NCBI RefSeq assembly: GCF_021474405.1
Contig: NZ_JAKEIO010000055.1
Location: 1-47,241 of the forward strand
Source: [Streptosporangium] indianense
GTDB lineage: Bacteria > Actinomycetota > Actinomycetes > Streptomycetales > Streptomycetaceae
DNA: 47,241 nucleotides
Direction of reading: 5' to 3'
Shown here: positions 1 to 6,546 of the stretch, one piece after another
Numbering within the stretch: position 1 is the stretch's first letter
Layout of the letters: each line of letters starts with the position of its first letter
The notes under the pieces: generated by a model
Database searches by the model: none
What the model was told of the DNA's origin: nothing
Seen by the model: only the letters and a program-made list of their open reading frames with translations
Made by a program: the position numbers and the translations under genes

Positions 1-2652
1 CCCCGGCTGCACATCCCCTGGCACGCCCTGGAACCCCACGAGGTCCGCGACCGGCTGACGCGCGCCGACCGGGACGGCGAGCCCCGGGGCCTGTCCCTCC
101 TCGCCGACCGCTCCCGGCAGCAGGCCCGGCGCCTGACCGGGCACCCGGCCGTCGCCCCCGCCCGCTGGACGTGGCAGGCGGCCGGTGCCGTACGCCGCGA
201 ACTCGACGACCCGCTGACCCCCGTCCTCGCCACCGGCGCCGTCGCCTCGGCGCTGCTCGGCTCGGTGGTCGACGCGCTGCTCGTCGTCGGCGCCATGGAC
301 CTCAACGCCGTGACCGGCGGACTCCAGCGGCTGCGCGCCGAACAGGCCCTCGCCCGCCTCGCCGCCCGGCAGCAGCCCAAGGCCCGCATGCAGGACAGCC
401 GCAGCCACACGGTCACCGTCGACGCCGCCCGGCTGCGGACCGGCGACGAGATCAGCCTCGGCGCCGGCGACGTCGTACCCGCCGACGCCCGGCTGCTGGA
501 GGTCGACGGCCTGGAGGTCGACGAGTCGGCGCTCACCGGCGAGTCCCTGCCGGTGACCAAGTCCGTCGACGCCACCCCCGGCCTCCCCGTCGCCCAGCGC
601 ACCTGCATGGTCTTCGAGGGCACCACGGTCGTGGCCGGACGGGCCACCGCCCTCGTCGTCGACACCGGCGACCAGACCGAGGCCGGCCGGGCCGTCACCC
701 TCGCCGCCCGCACCCCGCCCCCCGCCGGCGTCCAGGCCCGGCTCCAGGAGCTGACCCGAAAGGCCCTGCCGGTGACCTTCGCCGGCGGCGCCGCCGTGAC
801 CGGCCTGTCCCTGCTGCGCGGGAGCCCCGTCCGGCGCGCCGTCAGCGGCGGTGTCGCGGTCGCGGTCGCCGCCGTCCCCGAGGGCCTGCCGCTCGTCGCC
901 ACCGTCGCGCAGATGGCGGCGGCCCGCCGGCTGTCCCGCCGCGGCGTCCTGGTCCGCACCCCGCGCACCCTGGAGGCGCTCGGCCGGGTCGACACCGTCT
1001 GCTTCGACAAGACCGGCACCCTCACCGAGAACAAGCTGCGCCTGGTCCGCGTCGCCACCGCCGACGGCACCGTCCTCGCCACGGACGACGAACGGGCCAC
1101 GCCGATCGTGCGGCTGGCCGCGCGTGCCTGCCCCCAGGAGGAGACCGGCCAGGGCCGCCGCGTCGCGCACGCCACCGACGAGGCCGTTCTCGACGTCGCC
1201 CCGCCCGACCCGGGCTGGGAGCCCACCGGCGAGCTGCCCTTCGAGACCCGCCGGGGCTATGCCGCAGCGGCCGGCCGCGACGGCGACCCGGAGATGGGCG
1301 AACTCCTCGTCGTCAAGGGCGCCCCGGAGACGATCCTGCCCGCCTGCCGGGACCTGCCCGGCCACGCCTGGGACACCGCCCACGCATTGGCCGGGCAAGG
1401 TCTGCGCGTCCTGGCCGTCGCCCGCCGCGTCTGCCGGGCCGACGACGCCGAGGCCGAACTCGACGCGCCGCTCGCGGACCTGGAGTTCAGCGGTTTCGTC
1501 GCTCTCGCCGACGTCCCGCGCGACACCTCGCACGCCCTGCTCGAGGAACTGCGCCGCTCCGGCATCCTGCCCGTCATGCTCACCGGCGACCACCCGGAGA
1601 CCGCCCGCGCCATCGCCCTGCAGCTGGGCTGGCCGGAGGAGACCGAGGCGGTGACCGGCGACGAACTCGTCGCCATGGGCCGCCGCGAACGTGTCCGGGT
1701 CCTGCACGGCGCGGGCGTCGTCGCACGGGTCGCGCCCGAGCAGAAGCTGCACGTCGTGGAGGCCCTGCAACAGGCCGGACGGGTCGTGGCGATGGCCGGT
1801 GACGGCGCCAACGACGCCGCCGCCATCCGGGCGGCCGACGTCGGGGTCGGCGTCGAGTCACGCGGCTCCGCGGCCGCCCGCAACGCCGCCGACCTCGTGC
1901 TCACCACCGGCGACCTGTCCGTCCTCGTGGACGCCGTCGCCGAGGGCCGCGCCCTGTGGCGCAGCGTCGCCGACGCGGTCAGCATCCTCATCGGCGGCAA
2001 CGCCGGTGAAGTGGGTTTCAGCGTCCTCGGCACCCTGCTCGCCGGATCCTCACCCCTGTCGACCCGTCAACTGCTGCTGGTCAACCTGCTCACCGACATG
2101 TTCCCGGCGATGGCCGTGGCGGTCACGCCGAGCAGCGATCCCTCCACCGCGGAGCACGCCGCGGCAGGCCCGATGGGTCTCGACGTCCTGGGCGCGCCCC
2201 TGCTGCGCTCCATCCGCCGCCGCGGCATCACCACCTGCTTCGGCGCGGTCGCGGCGTACCTCATCGGCCGCCTCACCCCCGGCACCGAACGCCGGTCCAC
2301 CACCATGGCCCTGTGCGGTGTGGTCGGGGCCCAGCTCGTGCAGACCCTCTCGGGGCGGCGCCACAGCACACTGGTGTGGGTGACGGCTCTCGGCTCGGCC
2401 GCCGTCCTCGCGGCCCTCGTCCAGACCCCGGGCGTCAGCCACTTCTTCGGCTGCACCCCGCTCGGGCCCGTCGCCTGGGCCGGAGTCGCCCTGGCCATCG
2501 CCCTGTCCGCCCTGGCACCCCGCCTCGAACGGCTCCGGGCCGTCCACGCCCTCTACGACGCCGCCGCGCGACTCGCCCTGCGCCTCAACGACCTGAGCCG
2601 CCAGGCCCGGCACCTCTTCGAGAGCGGTATCGCCGCGCCGGTGGCGTCGTAG
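1..2652 (+). CDS. Cation-translocating P-type ATPase, 3' part (CtpH/CtpI-like)
   Basis: ATP-driven cation pump in the cytoplasmic membrane. The reading frame is open from the first base, so the gene starts outside the window; 883 residues are visible. Motifs in order (numbering from base 1): TGES near residue 179 (actuator domain), PEGLP near 293 (membrane helix 4, typical of P2-type pumps), DKTGTLTE at 336 with the phosphorylated Asp, TGDHPETA, GDGAND at 600 (hinge), then several hydrophobic helices to the C-terminus. The region before TGES continues as a long N-terminal extension, as in the very large actinobacterial CtpH/CtpI-type ATPases. The PEGLP motif argues against a heavy-metal CPx pump; the transported ion cannot be told. 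A strong hairpin follows the stop codon. Confidence 0.93.
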   Translation, partial: PRLHIPWHALEPHEVRDRLTRADRDGEPRGLSLLADRSRQQARRLTGHPAVAPARWTWQAAGAVRRELDDPLTPVLATGAVASALLGSVVDALLVVGAMDLNAVTGGLQRLRAEQALARLAARQQPKARMQDSRSHTVTVDAARLRTGDEISLGAGDVVPADARLLEVDGLEVDESALTGESLPVTKSVDATPGLPVAQRTCMVFEGTTVVAGRATALVVDTGDQTEAGRAVTLAARTPPPAGVQARLQELTRKALPVTFAGGAAVTGLSLLRGSPVRRAVSGGVAVAVAAVPEGLPLVATVAQMAAARRLSRRGVLVRTPRTLEALGRVDTVCFDKTGTLTENKLRLVRVATADGTVLATDDERATPIVRLAARACPQEETGQGRRVAHATDEAVLDVAPPDPGWEPTGELPFETRRGYAAAAGRDGDPEMGELLVVKGAPETILPACRDLPGHAWDTAHALAGQGLRVLAVARRVCRADDAEAELDAPLADLEFSGFVALADVPRDTSHALLEELRRSGILPVMLTGDHPETARAIALQLGWPEETEAVTGDELVAMGRRERVRVLHGAGVVARVAPEQKLHVVEALQQAGRVVAMAGDGANDAAAIRAADVGVGVESRGSAAARNAADLVLTTGDLSVLVDAVAEGRALWRSVADAVSILIGGNAGEVGFSVLGTLLAGSSPLSTRQLLLVNLLTDMFPAMAVAVTPSSDPSTAEHAAAGPMGLDVLGAPLLRSIRRRGITTCFGAVAAYLIGRLTPGTERRSTTMALCGVVGAQLVQTLSGRRHSTLVWVTALGSAAVLAALVQTPGVSHFFGCTPLGPVAWAGVALAIALSALAPRLERLRAVHALYDAAARLALRLNDLSRQARHLFESGIAAPVAS

Positions 2653-2664
2653 CGGAACACGGAA

Positions 2665-2697
2665 GAGGCCGCCACCACGAGCAGTGGTGGCGGCCTC
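2665..2697. terminator. Bidirectional hairpin terminator
   Basis: A perfect 14-bp stem (GAGGCCGCCACCAC pairing with its complement) around a 5-nt loop lies between the convergent ATPase and SRPBCC genes. There is no U-tract, as is usual in Streptomyces. Confidence 0.8.
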
Positions 2698-2708
2698 CTC
2701 ACACCCCG

Positions 2709-3158
2709 TCAGACCTCGCCGCGCCAGGCGCCGGTCTCCGTCCCGCGGGCTTCCATGAACTGCTTGAACCGCTTCAGGTCACCGGAGACCTGTCGCTTCA
2801 CGAAGCCCAGCTTGTCGCCGACCGTCTCGGCCACGCCGCTGGGGTCGAAGTCCATCTGCAGCATGACCTTGGTCGTGTCGTCCTGAATGCGGTGGAAGGT
2901 CACCACACCGGCCTGCCGCGCCTCGCCGCCCACGGTGGTCCAGGCGACCCGCTCGTCCGGGACCTGCTCGGTGATCTCCGCGTCGAACTCCCTCGCCTGT
3001 CCGCCGACCTTCGTCACCCAGTGCGTGAGGGTGTCGGTGCGCTGCTCGATGCGCTCGACGCCGTCCATGAATTCGGGGAAGGACTCGAACTGCGTCCACT
3101 GGTTGTACGCGGTGTGCACCGGCACCCGGACCTCGATGGATTCCTCTACCTGCGACAA
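2709..3158 (-). CDS. SRPBCC family protein (polyketide cyclase/dehydrase-like), copy 1
   Basis: A 149-aa protein of the START/SRPBCC helix-grip fold, which usually binds a small hydrophobic ligand; no reaction can be assigned. The N-terminal part shows VPVHTAYNQWTQFESFPEFM and the C-terminus has the DLKRFKQFMEARG helix. The start is TTG at 3158, chosen because GGGAGG sits about 7 nt upstream and no ATG fits better. A close paralogue lies at 33254-33739 with the same VPVHTAYNQWTQFE block. It is divergent from the holin-X/DUF3618 pair. No signal peptide is visible, so it is cytoplasmic. Confidence 0.88.
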   Translation of the reverse strand: MSQVEESIEVRVPVHTAYNQWTQFESFPEFMDGVERIEQRTDTLTHWVTKVGGQAREFDAEITEQVPDERVAWTTVGGEARQAGVVTFHRIQDDTTKVMLQMDFDPSGVAETVGDKLGFVKRQVSGDLKRFKQFMEARGTETGAWRGEV

Positions 3159-3306
3159 GACGAAACCTCCCTTTCTCGTGTGTGAGCGACGGACGGGTAC
3201 CGGATCTCGCGCCGCTCACTCATCGGCATTCCAACTCGTCCGGCCAGGTGTCTTTTCCGCTCACGCTGGTACTCGGCAAGGAACTACGGACCGGGAGGTG
3301 AACGCC

Positions 3307-3750
3307 ATGGAGGACACGCACCGCACGGCCCCCGCCGCTTCTCGCCCGGGAAGCGCGCCGGCGGCCGGTGACGAACCGGTGGGCGAGCTGGTGCAACGGG
3401 CCACCGAGCAACTGACCGACCTGGTGCGCGGCGAAATGCGCCTCGCCCAAGCGGAGATGACCGAGAAGGGCAAACGCTTCGGCAAGGGCGGCGGCCTGTT
3501 CGGCGGGGCCGGCGTACTCGGCTTCGTCACCCTGCAGGCCCTGGTGGCCACGGCGATCGCCGCCCTTGCCGTCCCGCTGCCGGTGTGGGCGGCGGCGCTG
3601 ATCGTCACGGCCGTGCTGGCCGTCGCCACGGCCCTGACGGCGCTGGCCGGCCGCAAGGAAGTACGCGGCGCCGCTCCGCCCGCCCCGCAGCAGACCATCG
3701 ACAGCGTGAAGGCCGACGTGGCCGAGATCAAGGAGAGTGCACACCGATGA
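3307..3750 (+). CDS. Phage holin family protein (Actinobacterial Holin-X, PF07332 type)
   Basis: A 147-aa membrane protein. The N-terminal half is an amphipathic helix (residues ~25-60, VGELVQRATEQLTDLVRGE). Two hydrophobic segments follow (~67-90 and ~93-115), then a soluble tail. This matches the Holin-X family, which despite its name is common in actinobacterial chromosomes and has no proven lytic role. The start is ATG 3307 with GGGAGG at 3293-3298; the in-frame GTG at 3298 overlaps that ribosome binding site and is unlikely. Its stop overlaps the next start (ATGA), so the two genes are translationally coupled. Confidence 0.85.
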   Translation: MEDTHRTAPAASRPGSAPAAGDEPVGELVQRATEQLTDLVRGEMRLAQAEMTEKGKRFGKGGGLFGGAGVLGFVTLQALVATAIAALAVPLPVWAAALIVTAVLAVATALTALAGRKEVRGAAPPAPQQTIDSVKADVAEIKESAHR

Positions 3751-4178
3751 CCCAGCCCCCGCACGACGAGCCGACCGCCCGCAGCCAGGAGGAGCTGCGC
3801 GAACAGGTCGAGCACACCCGCCACGAACTGGGCGACACCGTCCAGGCCCTGGCGGACCGGGCCGACGTCAAGACCCGCGCCCGGGAGAAGGCCGTCGCGG
3901 TCAGGGAACAGGCCGGGGCGAAGGCCCAGGAGTGGAGCGGGCAGGCCAGGGCCAAGGCCGCTCAGGTCGCCCACACCGTGGAGGAGAAGCTGCCCGAGCC
4001 GGTCAAGCAGAAGGGCGCTTCCGCCGCTCAGAGCGCCAAGGAGAAGGCCGCACAGGCCGAGCAGGTCTGGCAGGACAAGGCCCCGCAGTCGGTGCGCGAC
4101 CACCGCGCGGCTCTGCTCGCGGGCGCGGGCGCCGTCCTGGTGGCCGTCCTGCTGCTGCGCCGTCGCGGAAACCGCTGA
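3747..4178 (+). CDS. DUF3618 domain membrane-anchored protein
   Basis: A 143-aa protein. The N-terminal DUF3618 region (residues ~13-45) reads RSQEELREQVEHTRHELGDT. The middle is a long Ala/Lys/Glu/Gln-rich helix or coiled coil, and a single C-terminal membrane helix (~121-136) ends with RRRGNR. It overlaps the holin-X gene by 4 nt (ATGA). Holin-X plus DUF3618 is a recurrent actinobacterial pair, and I infer a shared role at the membrane. A short imperfect copy of its 3' end lies at 4197-4222. A hairpin terminator follows. Confidence 0.85.
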   Translation: MTQPPHDEPTARSQEELREQVEHTRHELGDTVQALADRADVKTRAREKAVAVREQAGAKAQEWSGQARAKAAQVAHTVEEKLPEPVKQKGASAAQSAKEKAAQAEQVWQDKAPQSVRDHRAALLAGAGAVLVAVLLLRRRGNR

Positions 4179-4229
4179 GCGGCCCGTCCGCTGATCCGCC
4201 GTCGCGGCAACCACTGAGCGACAGCGGCA

Positions 4230-4270
4230 CCCGGGCCCCGTCACCGCACCCACGCGTGACGGGGCCCGGG
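4230..4270 (+). terminator. Hairpin terminator of the holin-X/DUF3618 operon
   Basis: A perfect 15-bp stem (CCCGGGCCCCGTCAC) with an 11-nt loop lies 51 nt after the DUF3618 stop and just before the reductase start. Confidence 0.75.
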
Positions 4271-4308
4271 CTTGCGTGACGGGTGCCCGGACGGCAAGGT
4301 CGGGTCCC

Positions 4309-4761
4309 GTGGCCACCTTGCTGATCGTCCATCACACGCCCTCGCCGAACTGCCAGGCGCTGTTCGAAGCCGTCGTCTCCGGGGCGACGGACCCCGAGAT
4401 CGAGAACGTCCGGGTCGTCCGCGTGCCCGCGCTCTCCGCCACCGCATCCGACGTCCTCGCGGCCGACGGCTTCCTCCTCGGCACCCCCGCGAACCTCGGC
4501 TACATGTCCGGCGCCCTCAAGCACTTCTTCGACCAGGTCTACTACCCCTGCCTGGACGCGACCCGCGGCCGCCCCTTCGGCTACTGGGTGCACGGCGGCA
4601 ACGACGTCACCGGAGCGGTGCGCGGCATCGAGTCGGTCACGACCGGCCTCGGCTGGCGCCGCGCCGCCGAGGCCGTCACCGTGACCGGCGAGCCGGGCAA
4701 GGACGACCTCGAACGGTGCTGGGAACTGGGCGCGACGGTCGCCGCCGGGCTGGCGGCCTGA
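4309..4761 (+). CDS. Flavodoxin-like NAD(P)H-dependent oxidoreductase
   Basis: A 150-aa flavodoxin-fold protein that probably binds FMN. It begins VATLLIVHHTPSPNCQAL, a first beta-strand plus phosphate-loop (T/S)PxxN segment. It then has GFLLGTPANLGYMSGALKHF, the typical flavodoxin G-TP-N-Y-SG-K-FFD block, and a GYWVHGGND segment near residue 101. The start is GTG 4309 because the flavodoxin strand begins at once; a GTG at 4276 would add 11 residues and falls just past the terminator stem. It is convergent with the YihY gene (12-nt gap). The electron acceptor is unknown. Confidence 0.82.
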   Translation: MATLLIVHHTPSPNCQALFEAVVSGATDPEIENVRVVRVPALSATASDVLAADGFLLGTPANLGYMSGALKHFFDQVYYPCLDATRGRPFGYWVHGGNDVTGAVRGIESVTTGLGWRRAAEAVTVTGEPGKDDLERCWELGATVAAGLAA

Positions 4762-4773
4762 CCGCCGTACGGC

Positions 4774-5997
4774 TCAGGTCTCCTCCAGCCGGCGCCGGTC
4801 CTGCTCGTCCCACGCCCGGGTGTCCCGCGGCTGCGTGTACGGCTCGGCCTCCGGCGGGTGCCCGCCGGCGATGGCCCGCTGGCGCACGGTCTCCGCGTCG
4901 AACTCCAGGCCCAGCAGGATCGCCAGATTGGTGATCCACAGCCACACCAGGAAGACGATGACACCGGCCATCGTGCCGTAGGTCTTGTTGTACGAGGCGA
5001 AGTTGGCCACGTAGACCGCGAAGCCGGCGGAGGCGACCATCCAGATCAGCAGGGCCAGGAAACTGCCCGGAGTGATCCAGCGGAACCCCTTCACCTTGGC
5101 GTTCGGCGCCGCCCAGTACAGGATCGCGATCATGCTCACGACCAGCAGGACCAGGACGGGCCACTTGGCGATCGACCACACCGTCAGCGCGGTGTCGCCG
5201 ATGCCCAGGGCGTCCCCGGCCTGCTGCGCCAGCCCGCCCGAGAACACCACGATCAGCGAGCTGATGACGGCCATCACCAGGAGGACGACCGTCACGCCCA
5301 CCCGCATCGGCAGCAGCTTCCACACCGGCCGGCCCTCGGGCATGTCGTACACGGCGTTGGCGGAGCGGATGAACGCCCCCACGTAGCCGGACGCCGACCA
5401 CACCGCCAGCACCAGACCGACGATCGCCATCAGCGAACCGATACCGGCGTTGCCCTGCAACTGGTCCACGGCCCGGGTGATGATGTCCCCCGCCGAGCCG
5501 GGCACGAGCTCACGGACGTTCTCGGTCACCTTGTCGGTGGTCGACCGGCCGGTGAGCCCCAGCATCGACACCAGCACCAGCAGCGCGGGGAACAGCGCCA
5601 GCACGCCGTAGTACGTCAGCGCGGCGGCGCGGTCGGTGAGTTCGTCGTCCTTGAACTCCCGCACACTGCCCTTGAGGACCGCGCCCCACGACTTCCGGGG
5701 CAGCTCGGTCGGCGAGTCCGGCGCGGCGCGTTCCACCGAGGGATCGGGCCCCGGCTCGTCGAAAGCGGCGACGGCGTCTTCCCGGCGCTCCTCGACGGAA
5801 CCGTCCCGGTTGTCCCGATCGGCGGCCTCCCGGCGTTCCGTGTCCACAGTCTGGCGACGCTCCGCCTCCACCGTTTCCCGGCGGTCCGCCTCCACGGCCC
5901 CCCGGCGTTCCGCCTCGGACCCCGAGGGCGGGCTCTCCGGAGGCGGGGTCTCCGACTCGGCGTGCTCTTTTCGTCCCGGAATATGCAGCTTCACCAT
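4774..5997 (-). CDS. YihY/virulence factor BrkB family membrane protein
   Basis: A 407-aa integral membrane protein with about six transmembrane helices between residues ~145 and 385. It shows the family signature around LTYYGVLALFPALLVLVSML and a later WITPGSFLAL segment. Once annotated as RNase BN, the family is now regarded as membrane proteins of uncertain (probably transport) function. The N-terminal ~110 residues are highly charged and built of degenerate 8-residue repeats rich in ERR (residues ~28-76). The start is ATG 5997 (MVKLHIPGRK); no strong ribosome binding site is visible. Confidence 0.87.
   Translation of the reverse strand: MVKLHIPGRKEHAESETPPPESPPSGSEAERRGAVEADRRETVEAERRQTVDTERREAADRDNRDGSVEERREDAVAAFDEPGPDPSVERAAPDSPTELPRKSWGAVLKGSVREFKDDELTDRAAALTYYGVLALFPALLVLVSMLGLTGRSTTDKVTENVRELVPGSAGDIITRAVDQLQGNAGIGSLMAIVGLVLAVWSASGYVGAFIRSANAVYDMPEGRPVWKLLPMRVGVTVVLLVMAVISSLIVVFSGGLAQQAGDALGIGDTALTVWSIAKWPVLVLLVVSMIAILYWAAPNAKVKGFRWITPGSFLALLIWMVASAGFAVYVANFASYNKTYGTMAGVIVFLVWLWITNLAILLGLEFDAETVRQRAIAGGHPPEAEPYTQPRDTRAWDEQDRRRLEET
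5770..5916 (-). repeat. Degenerate 24-bp tandem repeat in the YihY gene
   Basis: About six imperfect 24-bp units encode 8-residue blocks such as EAERRGAV, EADRRETV, EAERRQTV and DTERREAA, making a charged cytoplasmic extension. Confidence 0.65.
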
Positions 5998-6066
5998 GTG
6001 AGACGGGTAACCCCAGGCCGAACCCTTAAGCCGCCCACATGCAAGACCGACCCGCCCAACATGTTG

Positions 6067-6080
6067 AGAAAGCGCTCCCA
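6067..6080. promoter_or_regulatory. Degenerate CebR-type operator
   Basis: AGAAAGCGCTCCCA matches 11 of 14 positions of the palindrome TGGGAGCGCTCCCA, the operator described for the cellulose-utilisation repressor CebR of Streptomyces. It lies between the divergent YihY gene and the LPMO remnant. Confidence 0.4.
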
Positions 6081-6114
6081 CGGGCACGATGGCGCATGAC
6101 ACACCTTGCGAGCC

Positions 6115-6415
6115 GTGACCGGCGGGCGCACTCTGGTGCAGAGCGGGAGCGCTCCCACTCTCGCTCTCCCCCTGAGCGTCCTGGTCGCCGCGCTGCTCAG
6201 CCTCGGCCCGTGGAGCGGCACCGCCGTCGCACACGGCTCGGTCGTCGACCCGGCCTGGCGCAACTACGGCTGCCGGCAGCGCTGGGGGGTGCCAGAACCA
6301 CGAGATCCCCGTGAGCACTTCGGGGCAGAGCGGCCGGCACGTCGTGTGCACGATCTGGGAGGCCTCGCACATGGACCAGACCTACTTCCTGTGCAGTGAC
6401 GTGAACTTCCGCTGA
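6115..6415 (+). pseudogene. Remnant of an AA10 lytic polysaccharide monooxygenase (LPMO)
   Basis: The 5' part encodes a signal-peptide core (LPLSVLVAALLSLGPWSG) and then AHGSVVDPAWRNYGC, the mature AA10 start whose His (codon 6232) is the copper-binding N-terminus. After RQRWG near 6285 the frame shifts. The other frame continues QNHEIPVSTSGQSGRHVVC, then WEASHMDQTYFLCSDVNF and a stop at 6413-6415, which is the canonical AA10 C-terminus. Roughly the middle 110-130 residues of a normal ~190-residue domain are missing, so the protein cannot be active. The start codon is also unclear (GTG 6115 or TTG 6106, both weak). A terminator hairpin still follows. Confidence 0.85.
6144..6157. promoter_or_regulatory. 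CebR-type operator (13/14 match)
   Basis: CGGGAGCGCTCCCA differs from the CebR box TGGGAGCGCTCCCA at one end base. It sits directly before the LPMO signal-peptide codons. That position fits control of a cellulose-active LPMO, and it suggests that the original start codon region was deleted. Confidence 0.6.
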
Positions 6416-6424
6416 CCTGCGTGT

Positions 6425-6451
6425 CCCCGCCGGACAGCGGGTCCGGCGGGG
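6425..6451 (+). terminator. Hairpin terminator after the LPMO remnant
   Basis: An 11-bp perfect stem (CCCCGCCGGAC) with a 5-nt loop lies 10 nt after the LPMO stop. Confidence 0.7.
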
Positions 6452-6480
6452 CCCGGACGGGCTTGGTCTTCATGAGAGTT

Positions 6481-6498
6481 CTCCGAAAATTTTCGGAG
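6481..6498. promoter_or_regulatory. 18-bp perfect palindrome, candidate operator
   Basis: CTCCGAAAATTTTCGGAG is an uninterrupted palindrome with an A/T core, rare in this GC-rich window, 48 nt upstream of the DUF1996 start. A loose -35-like TTGGTC lies at about 6464. The arms resemble CGAAA/TTTCG half-sites of sugar-responsive LacI-family repressors, but the regulator is not known. Confidence 0.6.
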
Positions 6499-6546
6499 GG
6501 AGTGAACACGCTGGCGCTCCCGTACGTATGGGGCGAGGGGATTTTC

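Noticed and set aside
171..1802. Long Arg/Pro-rich frame inside the ATPase gene
   Set aside because: Shifted frame of a P-type ATPase with all motifs intact in frame 1.
3298..3300. GTG as start of the holin-X protein
   Set aside because: It overlaps the GGGAGG ribosome binding site that is correctly spaced for ATG 3307.
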